Below, piece by piece: positions 9,958-22,689 of a DNA stretch of 64,000 bases. Each line of letters starts with the position of its first letter. Position 1 is the first letter of the stretch. The stretch covers positions 7,990,741-8,054,740 of the forward strand of contig NC_133224.1 in assembly GCF_040436345.1 (NCBI RefSeq). Direction: 5' to 3'. The translations under genes were made by a program, and so were the position numbers. The stretch comes from Pagrus major. Its lineage: Eukaryota > Chordata > Actinopteri > Spariformes > Sparidae. The notes beneath the pieces are model-generated. The model saw only the letters and a program-made list of their open reading frames with translations, was not told the DNA's origin and did no database searches.

Positions 9958-10950
9958 GTAATGCTTTAAGTAGCAGATGCATTTATTTAACATATAACAC
10001 ATTTAACACATTTCTTTTGTGATTAAACGTGTTATAAAATTCCGGATTGTTTCCTAAAACGTCTACAACCACGCGTGACTACATTAATCTGTGTAATACG
10101 TGTTTATCAGAGCGTCACGAAAGCTAACTTACATCTCGTATGACGTCGTCCTGTGTCAGGACGCACAGTTAGCCTGTTAACAAAAATAACAACATTAAAA
10201 ACACGTATAATGTTGTTATATAAAGCCTTTAATGCCTCACACACGCAGTGCTGCCTCCACCACGGAACAAGCTGAAGGTGAGAGTTCAACTTATTATCAT
10301 CTGACAAAGTGAAAAGACGATTAAAAAAGCGTCCAAGGTCGTCACGGTTTGACGGGCTTTTTGTCAGCTTGTGAGGGAAATATTCAGTTTCAATGGCCGC
10401 ACCAGTCCATTAAATTAATATTTCAAATGCATTTTCTTTTCACACACATTCTTCCTGAGCTTCATCTTGACATATCTGGTGTCTTTAAGTACAATTCCTT
10501 GCTCTTGAACGCAGCATGAGTTTGTAATGAGTTGACCACCAGCAGGACCGGTGTATTGAAGAGGTTAATTAATGAATATGTTTAAAATACAACATATTTC
10601 CGATGCAAAACTGTGAATGCTGGCTGTTGTTAGGAGTCCGAGATTGATGGTTACATATGAGAACAGAAAAATTACAAAAATGTTGAGAAATATAACAGAA
10701 AACAGGATTTTTTAGCGAGGTCGAAAGCAATTATCAAAGCTATTTTTCAATTTTGTCAATGCAATACTTTCACACTTCAACTTTTCTAACAGACGGGCTT
10801 TGAGTAAAGCAAGGCAACCCTAAGTGCTTGACATGAAACATAAAAAGGCATTATGATGTATACAAATACGGTATGAAAAGACACATAAATACAGTCCAAT
10901 AAACAGAGAAGTACAAAAGAGTTACAGTGAAAAATCATAAACAGACATAA
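9958..10950. other. Intergenic, nothing recognised
   Basis: AT-rich sequence upstream of the tRNA gene with no exon, RNA gene or clear repeat. Confidence 0.5.
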
Positions 10951-10965
10951 ACAGCTTGTTTATTC

Positions 10966-11277
10966 ATTTACCTCATTACAATATGAATGAGGTAGTAAGA
11001 CAAACTCAGAAATATTTATGTTTTCCATAAGTGAATAAACAAGCTGTTCTCAGAGGAAAATAAGGTCCCCTGAACACTGTGTGAAGCTAGAAAGGTGGCA
11101 GGGTCTGCCACATATAAACAAAGTAAAACAGTATGAAACTGCGTTGTCCTTTAAGGTCAGTTTGTTTATTCAGTTTATTCAGTCATGAAAACAAAGAGAG
11201 TTTGTTTATTAGTTTGTTTAGGCGTACAAGAATCAATCAATGATTAGAACTTCTCCTCAAAACTACATAATGCACCT
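10966..11277 (+). mobile_element. TTAA-flanked MITE-like element, copy 1 (left end missing)
   Basis: It shares GAATAAACAAGCTGTTCTCAG, GGTGGCAGGGTC and GTCCTTTAAGGTCAGTTTG blocks with 19173-19507 and, inverted, with 51681-51967. The right end reads AACTACATAATGCACCT followed by TTAA (11278-11281). The left terminal repeat is not found, so this copy is truncated. No coding capacity. Confidence 0.8.
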
Positions 11278-11287
11278 TTAAGACCTT

Positions 11288-12320
11288 CGTTGTTTCGACC
11301 TTTAAGATGTTTTTTCTCTCCTTTTCTCTGCCGCAGCTTCGGAGGGCCATCAGAAAGCGTCATCTGTCATCTTTATATCTCCATCACATGCCTGTCATCC
11401 TGAAAATCTGCATCCTTGCAACCCCTCCCTCCTCCCTCACGTGAGTCCACACATGTTGGCCCACGACTCGGTTTAAAAACAGAGGTTTAATGAAGCTGAA
11501 ACGCCCCGGTTTAGTGTCCGACACCGCAGCAGCATCTGGATGTTTTATAACGCCGCTGATCTGATGTGTGTTTTTTTTGCGACAAACAGGGGACGGTTGT
11601 GATTATCTGCTGGGTAAAAAATCTAAGTGGTTTGTGCGTGAAATGAGCAAAAACATCGTAGTAAAAACAGAGAGATTATGAGAGAGACGACACACTCACC
11701 TGCTCCGGCTCTGGCCTACTCAGCACTAATGACTGTGTGATTGGATTATCCGGGCTTTTAGCAGCATCACAGCTGCAGCTGACAGAGAGGCTAACCTGCA
11801 GAGGTCAAGCTGGGGTCAACAAGTGGTTGGCAGGGTGGTGACCTTTGCGTCTAAGACGGGGCCCTCGGGCAGCAGTGCAGGGGAGGCGGGGAATGAAAGG
11901 AGAGGAGAGGGTTTCTTTTTTAGCTGAATGGTGACAGACAGGATCCATGTTTCTGGGAATTCAGAAACGAGGAGGATGAGAGAGGAGGAGGAGGATGGAG
12001 GATGGTGGAGGGAGACGGGATGCGTCATGACAGTAAAGCCTCGCAGACACTGCTGGCCTCCCGGTGACTCCACTGTACTCTGGAAACACAAACAAACAGG
12101 GGCTGCCACCGCCGGCTCCTTCCACTTTTTCTCCCCCCTTTTCTCCCCTCGTCCGAGCCTTTTCGTCCAAACACCTCCAAACCGAAGGATATCATTTCTT
12201 TCGCCCATCTGTTCAGAGCCAGCAGGGTTTTGTTTTTTAAATAAAGCACTTAATGGGATATTTAACATGTGGGCCACGTTTACCACTTGATATTACATCA
12301 CCATCACAGACTCAAAGTGC
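11288..12320. other. Intergenic, GA/CT-rich
   Basis: Contains a purine-rich stretch (11880-12015, GAGGAG repeats). Overlapping open frames on both strands here are products of the biased composition, not genes. Confidence 0.5.
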
Positions 12321-12670
12321 ATCCATGTTAGCGTGTTTTATGATTCACCACATAAATATCGGAGGCTGCAGGTGATGAAATGGATGAGTCCAGTTGGCTG
12401 AGAATAGCAGCCCGTGAGTCAATTCCCAGCGGGGGATTTGTCTCTGCATTAGTTTTAGACCAGAGGATGATGACCGAGTCTATTAGAGCGAGTAAATGAC
12501 AATATTCTCCCGTGATTAGTTCCAGCGCATATTTACACACAAACACAGGCAGATTCACACACTGATCCAATCAACTGAGGGAGAATATTCAACAAATGTG
12601 CTCCGGCTGCTCCCGCTGATGTTGAGCTTCCTGCAAACTCTGCAGAAAGACGGCGGCTAAGACACTAATC
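12320..12670. promoter_or_regulatory. Candidate conserved non-coding element
   Basis: Repeat-poor, balanced composition, with several homeodomain/Sox-like core motifs and no coding potential. The call rests on sequence texture only; no alignment was possible. Confidence 0.25.
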
Positions 12671-15104
12671 TTATCCACATACTGTCAAGACTCGTGTAAA
12701 GCAGAGTTTTCTCGGCTTGTCGGTGGCATCAGACGTCTTTTTTGGGCATTCAGGGGCTCCGTAGTGAATGTTAAGGAAACCCACGTTGTTTCTTCCTCTC
12801 GGCTGTGGTTGTAGCCAAGTTACTTTTGTTGTTCATGTTCAAAAGATTTCTCTCTTTGCTTTAATGTCCTCTGTTATGATTTAATAACTTTTCTATTTAC
12901 TGCTGTAGTGAAATTTAGGATTACAGCTGCTTTTCACTGAAAAACGCCTGGGATAATGTGATAAATGGCTGTAACATGCTTAGGAATGGTCAGATGTAGA
13001 CCAAAAAAAATCATACTGAAGTCTAAAACAACCAAGTATATCTTTTTAAATTATAGTTTAAAAAAAACTAAACTTCCTGAGTTCACTGAGGGGAAAAAAC
13101 ACTATATTTTGACTGCCATTTTTAAAGATTTTGTTAAATTTGTCCATTCTCAGACAAAGCAAATGTAAAAGTGGGACTTTATATGAGCCAGAATGAAACT
13201 TGAGCTTCTCCTGAATCAAATGATGTATGACACCTGATGCCGTCTGCTAAAATAGTGGAGGAAAAAACAAAGTAAGTACAGGAGAGTCAGGTGCCCCTAA
13301 ATTTGTTCTAGGTCTTTGAGCGTAATGGGAAGGTACCTGCACAATACTTCACGTCAGTTCCTGAAGAGCGATAAAGCATGTAAACATGGGTGTTCAGGTG
13401 AATTTAACTGTAAATTCATTGTACCTTTAGATGTAATGTGTCACACCTCTGTAGTCTTTGTCCAAAATGTGTAAAGAAATGTAAGAAAACAAGTCCCTGA
13501 AGCTAGCATTTATTGTCATTTTTACATGTAATGTATTAGTTTTTTTAACTCTCAATACTCTCTAAAAATGTTATAAAAAATGTTTGAAAAAACAAGTTTG
13601 TGGAGCTTTCACTGAGCGCTAGTTGAGTTGAACAAATATTACGCAATACAAATATGACTTTTTAATATTTTTGGATGGTGTAATGTGTCTCTGCGCCATT
13701 TATCCATTCGTCTTTCAACTTCCCCCCCTTTTCTATTCATCTTTTAATCACTTAAGAATTTTATATTTTCAAAATGTTTTTATGTAATGGAGTTTTTTTG
13801 TGTTCATAATAGTAGCACACTTGCTTGTCACAAATTTCCTCTTCAGAGACGAGTGAAGTATTTTGGATTTAATTAAATTGATAATTTTGACTCTTGACTT
13901 TGATTTTTTTTTACGAAGGTGAGATTCTTGAATGGCTGCTGTTTGTTAAGAAAAAAATTACACAACAATTAATTTGAGGTATAGTGAGGTATTGAAAAAC
14001 AAAGCACTGATTTGATGTCTTATATCGTAATGTTGAGTTATTGTTCAAAATGGATAGATGGACGTTAAAGCGATTAAATGTCACTTCTTGGAGAAAGGTA
14101 ACCCAAAGCGACAATATTTAACAATCTGGGGAAGTTGCTTTAAAAAATAAAAATAAAAATTAGAATAAATCTCCAATTTAAGACAAACAGCTGAAGTCCT
14201 CTATGTCTGATTACTTTAAACTCACCTAAAAAAAGTCTTTGCAAAAAATTGTGGTTGATTAATGCCGTAAACGCCGACATTTATATATCCAAACAAATCA
14301 TAATCTAAATTTATCAAGGCCATAGTTGCTGTGATTTCCAACAACAATGTGAGCTTAAGGCTTTGCACAAAGTCTCGCACTGTGCAGCCAGTATCCACTC
14401 TGACAGGCCGCATACATTCTCATGGAGCTGCAGCTGCTGGTTTTCCCCCCTGAGCTCTGTAGGTGTCACTCTAACTCTGTGATCTGCCACCTGTTGCTCC
14501 GCTGCATTTCTTCAACAGGTTCCTCCGTCTGTACTGAGCTCTCAATCTTATATCCGCAGAGGAAGACATTTGAACTTCGAATTTAGATTAAAAAATGTAA
14601 GAAAAAGTCAAGTCTTTTTATCTTGAATGAAAGATAAATGAATGAAAAACAATAGAGCTTGTGTATCTTACAAAACAATCAGTTTTCTTATTATTATGGG
14701 AGGTTAAACCAGTCATTCAACACATTTTTTCCTTTAATATTTCCTTTTCTATTCAGCACCTAATGAACCCTTTTTTCTGGCGCTCATGCCAGACTGAACT
14801 CTTTATAAGAAGTAAAAAAAATTAAAAAAAAACAGCCACTGTGCGCCCAACAAAACACCAGACACACTGTCAGTGTCTTTTGCCCCGTCTCCTGTAACGG
14901 CAGCTACATCACCGTCTCACAGTGATGATGTCAGGAGGGGAAGCCGTCTGCTGAACCCGGCACAAAGTGGCACAGACGGGGCCTGATCGCCGTCTCCGGG
15001 TCATGACAGGAGAGGAAGCGGGGTGTCTGGTCATGGTGGGCACACAGTGGCACTGTCTGCAGCTGAACACTGAACACACACACAGACTGGAGTTTACACA
15101 GATA

Positions 15105-15108
<4 letters not shown>
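12671..15108. other. Intergenic, AT-rich, nothing recognised
   Basis: Long AT-rich sequence with mononucleotide runs. No exon with splice sites or RNA gene seen. Confidence 0.5.

Positions 15109-15160
<52 letters not shown>
15109..15160. repeat. (CA)26 microsatellite
   Basis: An uninterrupted CA tract, followed at 15221-15240 by a (CTGT)5 run. Confidence 0.97.
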
Positions 15161-15162
<2 letters not shown>

Positions 15163-15494
15163 CAGCAGACTCTGGCCTGGCTGGCACAGCAGCTGACAGA
15201 CTGATACTGATCGAGGCAGCTGTCTGTCTGTCTGTCTGTCGAGATGAGTATTATTTTTTAAAGAGCATAAATTAGCATAAATGTTGTTGTTGCACAAAAA
15301 TTATCTGATTACCTCTCGCTCTTAAATCATAACTCGCTGTTCGCTCAGTCACCTCGACTTGATTGGTGCTTATTTTCTCTTCAGTAAAACGTCAGAGCTG
15401 ATTTGTTCTTATCAGTGCAGAACATCATTTGACCTGATTGCAGACACACTCTGATTTCTCCTCAACGTTTGCTTTTAAATGCAATCACACATTC

Positions 15495-16137
15495 TCACTG
15501 TAGCAAAAAATACTAGTACCACACTGAATACAAGTAAAAGTAAAAGTATGTAAGAACCATCAGCACAATTATCTAAAGGATCGAAGTAAAAGAACTCATT
15601 ATGCAATAAAATGTTCCCTGTTAGTGTTTTACTATTATATCTGATGTTTAAAGTTGAGCTCATTCTAACTCCTTTATACGTTAATTTAATCTAAAACAAT
15701 GCCTCATATTGGATAAGATCATCATATGTTTGTCATGTCACAGTCCTTGAAGAACTCTAAAAACTCTCTTAAGTCACCGTCTCATAAGAAAAACAGCCCG
15801 TTTCCAGCTTTGTGACAATATTTTCCAGCTAATCCGAGAGGGATTTTAAATAATTCACTGAGTTTAAGCGGTAGGAGAATTTTCTCAAGACTTCATACTT
15901 CAAGATTTATAAGAAAAAGTCCCATTCAGAATCACTAAATTTGGAGATATATGGTTTTCACTGGGCAGTATGAAAAAATTGTAATCTGAAAAGTAACTAG
16001 TAACTAAAGCGGTCAGATAAATGTAGTGGAGTAAAAAAAAAAAATTTGCCTCTGAGATAAGCCTAAAATGTGAATGCTCAAGTACGATACAAGTATCACG
16101 AATTTGTACTCGAGTAAATATTAGTTACATTCAATCG
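15495..16137 (+). repeat. Dispersed fish repeat rich in AAGTAAAAGTA motifs, copy A
   Basis: Begins with tandem AAGTAAAAGTA-like motifs and an ACTCATTATGCA block, and ends in TACTCGAGTAAATATTAGTTACATTC. It has the same architecture as 31610-32085. I recognise this ending as a widespread teleost repeat. Confidence 0.65.
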
Positions 16138-17729
16138 CTTCATATTTTCATTTCTGTTTGATCGACAGTGATCTCAAATTTATATCAATTCTTTCCTAGA
16201 AATGAGCTCCAAGACGCCAAAGATTCAAATAATTATGTTTCTCAGAGGAGAGTTGGCAGCTGATCATTATGTGAGATTTATTATATAAATGCATAAACAA
16301 CGAAAGATTTTAAATATGCTTCAAAAAAGGTAGCTGCGGACCCTCGAAGGGCAAAGGTCAAGACCAGGCTGGAACGAGGGCCTTATCTGGTTAGTTTAAT
16401 AAATAAATGATTAGAGCTCATGTTGCCGCCTCATCTCAGTAAAAGTACTGACAGTACTGAGATGAAGCCGGTCACATCTTCTTCTCACGCTCACGTCTCT
16501 CTGTTCAGTTTTTCTCATCCTTCAAGTTCACTCTCCTCTCACAAGGCTACAGTCTCAGTGCAGCACATACCGACTGTGAGAGTGGATGTATTCAGGAATA
16601 AAAGGTCCATTTGAAATAAAATTCCTGCCTTTGAATTTGTATTAAATTGCAGTATTATCTGCAGAATGTACTCAAGTATAAGGAGAAAAAAAATAAGCAC
16701 TCATTTTGTAGTATAGCCAAAATTGTATATTAATTGATTATTATTTCTGGTTCATTAACTGGTAATCAGAATTTGATTGTAGCTATTTTTCCATGAAAGT
16801 AAAATTATTTTTATATCACTAATACTTTATATGTGTGTGTATAAGTGTTAGATAATAGGTGAAAAAGGCCCTGGTAAGTCCTTAAAAGATCCTTATTAAC
16901 ATGAATAAAACTATTACGTTTATTACTAGATAATAAGACATTTATAAACACCTATAGGAAACTTTTTAATAGTTTATAGTTAGTTAAACTCAATAAATGT
17001 GTTTGTAATGTTTCAATTCTATAAACTGTTAACAAGTTTTCTTATAAACACCTTATAATCTACCAATAAACTTGTTTAATATTTAATTAAAAACACTAAT
17101 AACTATAGATTTATTAATATAATATTGTTCATATGTATCTTATCAGGACATAAAGAGGACGGAAAAAGGGTGGTTTAATTTACAAGAAACGTACTTTTAT
17201 AAGCTCATGAATTTTCTTTTTTTGTCGAGTGTTTTTTAATAGGTGAAAATACAGAAAGAGCACAATTGTTCTGTATTTAACACTTTTCATTTTTAAATTA
17301 ATACTGACGAAAACCAAACAGACCATAAAATGACAAAATAGGACAAAAACAAATTTTAAAAAGCGAGAAAAAGGTAAAAATGTAAGAATTGTACAATGCA
17401 CAAACCTTTAATATGAGCTCATGTATTTTCTAATTATCTAAATCTGCTATGTAACTAACAAATATAGTATCAAATATATAATACAGAAACATAAAATGGG
17501 AGTACAACTACTGAGCTTAAGCACAGCACTTGATTTAATGCAGATATCAGTATTTTTCACCCTGAAAGCATCCAAATCAATTACACTCAATTTATCTGAC
17601 TTATTTATGTGCAACAGATGATTTTCATGCTGTACAGAGACCGTTGGCTGTCGAAGATTTGCAGCACTGATGGTCATGCTATGAAAATCTTTGCAATAAA
17701 GCTGTAAATTCAAGGTTAAAGGTGGAGAC
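16138..17729. other. Intergenic, AT-rich
   Basis: No genes seen. Contains AT-rich, partly self-complementary sequence near 16850-17110 that may be a decayed fold-back repeat. Confidence 0.45.
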
Positions 17730-18200
17730 GTGATGACACCAGACCTGAAAAAAAATCTGTATTCATCACCAAGGCCACACCCATCCCTCCCCCTCTCTGT
17801 TTCTTTCTTTATCTGTCCATCCCGCCATCATACCATCACTCCTCCCTCTTTTATCACATCGCATACACAAACACCTTCTCATTTATGTTCTCTCTCTTCC
17901 ATCCTTACCTTGCATGTCCTGTTGCTCATCCTCCCTCTGTCCCTCTTTCTGTCTATCCAAAATCCTCGTCCTTTGCTGTTTTCTGCTTTTCTTTTTCCAA
18001 CTTTTCCCTTCTTAAAAATATGAGAGTTTACAGCTTGTCCTCCCTCGAGATTTCCATCCCTCCCACTCCAGCCCCTCCTCACTTCTTCTCCTCCCACTGT
18101 CTCCCAAATCTTCCTATCCATCCCTTTTTTCCCACCTCAGTCTTTATTCACTCTTCATCTTTTTTCCTCCCTCCTCCTCCTCCTCCTCCTCCTCCTCCTC
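17730..18200. repeat. Pyrimidine-rich stretch ending in (CCT)n
   Basis: A long C/T-rich tract on the plus strand (purine-rich on minus), with an uninterrupted (CCT)11 at about 18168-18200. The open frames here are compositional. Confidence 0.75.
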
Positions 18201-18954
18201 GTCTCTGTGCAGCTGGTGGGGCCCTTCCATTAGTCCTGACATGCAGAGGCACTGATTCTGTAAAGGTCGTGACCCCTCGCAGCGGGCTTCGCCAGGGCTT
18301 AGTCCTGCACACTCACACATCTGCGTGCCCCGGGATGCCCGCTGCATGCATAACTCACCCTTTACACAACACACACACACACCAGTATATATACATAGTG
18401 ACATAAAAATGCACAAACGTGGATATACACACATACACACACACACACAACTCTGGCCCGCTTTCATCATGCTGACAAGACTGAACCCCTCCCTCAATAG
18501 CACCAACTGACTGCACAGCTGCTGTGGTTGTAAGTGTGTGTGTGTGTGTGTGAGTGTGTGTGTGTGTGTGTGTGTGAGTCAGATGTGGAGTGGGAGAAAT
18601 CCTGCTTAATTGGACTGCTGCAGGCTTGGGAAAGACCCACAGTCGCAGTTTTCTCACCCATCTATACCTCTTTTTTCATCAGTCACTGTCGTCCACCTGC
18701 GCTCGTATTATCTCGTGTTTATTCTGTGACCACCGCAGCGGTTGTACAGTATAGCTTCAGTGAATGCAGGTGTGCAGGAAGCTGTGTGTCCTTTCACAGG
18801 CGCAAATTGTTCACAATATAACTACATTATTACCTTTGTATCAGATGATCTTTGGAGACCGATTTCAACCATGACAGGAAACTTTTTTTTAAAAGCGAAC
18901 AGATCAAAGCTGCAAATGACCAGAAGAAAAAATACTACAATTAAAAAACACACC
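18201..18954. other. Intergenic with CA and TG microsatellites
   Basis: Short CA tracts (18368-18382, 18432-18449) and a TG tract (18534-18576) surround unremarkable sequence; nothing coding. Confidence 0.6.
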
Positions 18955-19085
18955 CCAGCCTCAGTCTGTTCACCCTGCTGCCGTCTGGCAAAAGAAACAA
19001 AAGTATCTGCTGTCGTACCACCAGACTACACAGCAGCTTCACTCCTCAGGCTGTGAGACTCCTCAGTTCATCATCAGCACTTCAT
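18955..19085 (+). pseudogene. LINE (CR1/L2-type) 3'-end relic
   Basis: The plus-strand frame reads LFTLLPSGKRNKSICCRTTR then FTPQAVRLLSSS. This is the pattern LLPSGRR-K-I--RTTR--SFFPQAVRLLN found at the end of many fish non-LTR retrotransposon reverse-transcriptase ORFs. Only about 45 codons remain and the rest of the element is absent. Confidence 0.7.
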
Positions 19086-19172
19086 TTTCTAAAATAAATG
19101 TAGCACAAAGTTTAGTTTTTTAAGCCCTCGTGTTTTAAAAAATGATTCGAAATTTAGCTTGTAACCTTATAC

Positions 19173-19507
19173 AGGGGCACTATGTAGTTTTGGAGAAGAA
19201 ATTCAAACTCTGAATTTTTTTTTTTTTTTCTATAGCTGAATAAACAAGCTGTTCTCAGAGGAAAATAATGTCCCCAGAACACTGTTTGGAGCAAGGAAGG
19301 TGGCAGGGTCCACCACATTTAAGCAAAGTAAAACAGTCTGAAATTGGCTTGTCCTTTAAGGTCAGTTTGTTTATTCAGTTTATTCAGTCATGAAAACAAA
19401 GAGAGACTTGTTTGTTTAGTTTGGTTAGGCCTTAAAAAAAATCAGTTAATGAAGATCTTTCTCTTCTGATTAAAATTTCTGCACCAAAAAACTACAGTGT
19501 GTACCTA
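19173..19507 (+). mobile_element. TTAA-flanked MITE-like element, copy 2
   Basis: The left end GGGGCACTATGTAGTTTTGGAGAAGAAATT is complementary to the right end AAATTTCTGCACCAAAAAACTACAGTGTGTACC, so it carries terminal inverted repeats of about 30 bp. The internal sequence matches the other copies. TTAA follows at 19508-19511. No coding capacity. Confidence 0.8.
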
Positions 19508-19752
19508 TTAAAGTTGTTGAAATTCAACACATTCTGGTAAAATGTTGAACTCTTGTGCATTCAAATTGCCTGTTGTTCAAACTTTTACGTAATTGAGACT
19601 TTATGAAACCATATTTTGCATTCCTTGACACTTAAGGATATTAAATGTAATAACCTTTTTAATTAAATCAAAAAATTTCAATGTCCCTTAATAGAGTTAG
19701 TACATCTTCTACTGGACATAAAGTAAATAAAAACAATATCATAACTGGTAAC

Positions 19753-19974
19753 ACTTTATAACCATCATTAATTTAATTAATTTAATTCAATTATTAATTA
19801 ATTAAATGGTAAATTTGTAGTAAATGCTTCATAAACCATTTATTAAGCTACATATCAGCTCAATAAATGGTTGGTAAAGCATTTAATTGTTTGTTAACAG
19901 GGACATGACTATTAACTAAAGTTTAATGAACTATAAATGTACTAATCATTTATTAATGATGGTTATTATAAAGT
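19753..19974. mobile_element. Fold-back (palindromic) element
   Basis: Inverted arms: ACTTTATAACCATCATTAA at 19753-19771 and TTAATGATGGTTATTATAAAGT at 19953-19974. Interior motifs (AAATGGTT, TTTGTTAAC, AACTAAAGTTTA) recur at about 40710-40765. Confidence 0.65.
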
Positions 19975-20660
19975 GGTTATATTACTATAATTACAAAGTA
20001 ATTTGTCTGAATTAATTCAGTGTCGATTGTGCGTTAAGTCAGTTATACACTTGGGAAAAGGAAATTATAGTAATACAACATTAAATATTTTCCATGTGCA
20101 CACATTTTAAATCATCTGTTGGATGTGTGGCACAATTATTTCTATTACGTTCCTTAAAGTGCTTTAACAACAAGTTAGTGTCTGGAGAAGTTATTTTTGT
20201 TTATTTAATTTCACGCTAAAGTTGTAATTTTATTCATCTTTTAGACAATCAATAAAGAAAAACCTCTGCATGTTCAAATACTGAATAAGCCACAAAAAGT
20301 GATGATGCATCTGATCTGAATGAAACCCAAACATTAACCTCACTAAACACACCTGTAGCCCTTCATAGTTATGTATTACTTTTAACTCTTTTATTCTTAT
20401 TTTTCTTGTAAGTTGATGATCAGTATTGTACCAATCCAACAAAGCATCATCACACAGCTCTGTAATTGCTTTTTTTATTGATAGCTAACCACCACAATAA
20501 TGTGAAATGCTGTTCGGTCTGAAAAGGCGATCTGTGGGGGTCTAACATATGTGCACCCATCTGAGTAAAAACCTTCTGCTTAACACATAAAGCTCCTGCT
20601 GTTTGTGAATGAAACCTGCAGACTCTGCACTTCCACACTGAAAACATATTTCCCTCCACA
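19975..20660. other. Intergenic, AT-rich
   Basis: No gene or clear repeat seen. Confidence 0.45.
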
Positions 20661-20905
20661 GTCTCGCCTCTTCCCGCCCCCCTTTTTCTTTCCTATCGTA
20701 TGTCTTCATCTCATTTTACCACTGTTTTCCTCCTCTGAACATCTCCCCTTCCTCAGCTTTCCTCTTTCATCTCAGTCATCTCTCCCCTCCTCGTTTACTC
20801 CTCTTCCACCCTCACCCTCCATGACTCCCTCCTCCTGCTTCGAGCCCGTCTCTTCTCACTGTAACTGGCAACTTTGCTTCTCTCCCCTTTTGTGGTGGTG
20901 ACAAA
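20661..20905. repeat. Pyrimidine-rich low-complexity stretch
   Basis: CT-rich plus strand. The 98-codon open frame through it is Ser/Pro/Leu-rich and compositional. Confidence 0.6.
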
Positions 20906-20919
20906 GGGGACCGGTGCCC

Positions 20920-21060
20920 TCTCGCAGGCTATGTTACAGGCTGTCACATGAGGCGGACACTCTGGGACGGCCCAGCGTTATCTGCTGTGACAACTCAGAT
21001 TACTTCCACAGCCTCCCATCTGATCAGCACATCCAATTCAATTAGTGGCAATTAGTCCTG
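20920..21060. promoter_or_regulatory. Candidate conserved non-coding element with TAAT-core sites
   Basis: A repeat-poor block ending in CAATTCAATTAGTGGCAATTAGTCC, with two CAATTAGT homeodomain-type cores 8 bp apart. Inferred from motif content only. Confidence 0.3.
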
Positions 21061-21639
21061 GTCCCCCTCCTCCTCCTCCTCCCTCCGCTGCCAACTCCCT
21101 CCTCACCCACCCGCTGCGTCTCTCCAAAAAAGCAAAGCTGCAAAGCTTTGAGCAACTCGCTCAACCTGGCAGCCTGGCTGGTGAACAACTTTGGAACGAC
21201 TTGTAGCTTTCCCCCCCTCTTCATCCTCCAATTACCCCCCTACACACACACACACAATGACTCATTCACACATTCATACTCATACTCACTGCCAGAGCAC
21301 ATATTCAAAGTGACACATCAAATAGAAACCACAGTTTTCTGCACATAAACTCCCACAGATCCAATTCAGGAACCGCACAGGGGGATTTACATGAAAAAAT
21401 GAGTGTAGAATCACACAAAATTAAAGCAGCCATAATCATTTTTATAATATCAAAGGATCAAATGAATATATCTGATGTGAAGGGTGTCGCTAGTAATGAT
21501 TTCAAACACATAATTATGAGCTATTTGTAGTTCCTCTCGGCTCTATGGAGCATGTTAGCATCTTTCAGCTTGTTTTGGTTTTCTGGACAGGCAACTAGCT
21601 GGTGAACATAGTGGAACAGGGCTGTTCTTTGCTCTTCTT

Positions 21640-22330
21640 CTAATGAAATAAACTCTCCAGTGATATAACTGCAGGGGCCGGGGGGGCCAGAGCCTCTGAT
21701 ACGAATGTTGGCCATCCCACTGCCCCACCACTCGTAGGATTCTCAGTGGCCCCCTTAGAAACATTTCTGGGGGCGCCCCTGCTCTTGAGAAGCCGCCATT
21801 GTTGTTTTCAAACAAACACACTTTTCAAACAACATCACTTCTCCTGCTGGTCGTCGCATCTAAACCAGGCCCATAGCTGCCAGTAGTGGTTTGGCCACAA
21901 GTGCATATGTTAGCTTGAAGCCTTGCAAGATGGATCCCATAATCTAGCAAATCCACACCTCGCAATGTAAGTTAGCAGCTAAAGAACCACATGTTTCTCT
22001 CTACAGCTGGTGGAGACCAAAAACAGAGCTAAAAGAGAGTGAAGATTGGATTTACATTCACCAGGTGACCAGAAACTCTGCTTCTAAACGCTAAAATGCT
22101 AATGTTGCTCCTCATTTTATATGCTGGATGTGTAAATCTACAACTTTCAATTTTTGCATATCAAGTTAAAAGATGGCAACATTGTGATTCCCAATTGTTT
22201 TTCTTTGCACCTGAGTGGCCACAAACATCTCTTAATACAGGTTTAAGTGCACGTTATGTCATTTCTTACACTAGACATGTCTCAATCCAAACAATGAAAA
22301 TAAAATAAGTAGTTTGTTAACGTCGTGACG
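21640..22330. repeat. Decayed dispersed repeat sequence
   Basis: A G/C-rich segment (21674-21790) followed by GTTAGCTTGAAGCC / GGTGGAGACCAAAAACAGAGCTAAAAG sequence that looks like an old fish transposon remnant. No coding capacity or clear ends; weak call. Confidence 0.3.
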
Positions 22331-22689
22331 TAGTGTGGGATCATAGGAGCCGTAGTCTGGATTGTTAAACAGCCACCATTGCAGATGAGGAGTACAATGT
22401 AAGTACACAACTCAACAGTCTTTAATTCAGCTCTTGTAGATGTTTTAATGGCGAAATGTTAATGTTATTATACGTTTAAGTCACTCATGTACAGTGTTTC
22501 CCACCATTTAAGGATGGGGAAGCCATTATAAAACAAACAAACCCTGGTCATTATCATGCTGGCAGTGACCAGTTCAACCAAAAAAATAATAAATTTAAGA
22601 GACCTAATGAGGTAAAATAATGAAAACATTCAGGTTTATCTTGTGACCCTCAGATTGTGATCACTGGTTAAGTGGTTCAATCATAAATA

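Noticed and set aside
17885..18406. 173-codon plus open frame
   Set aside because: Ser/Pro/Leu-rich translation of a pyrimidine-rich tract. No splice or family support.
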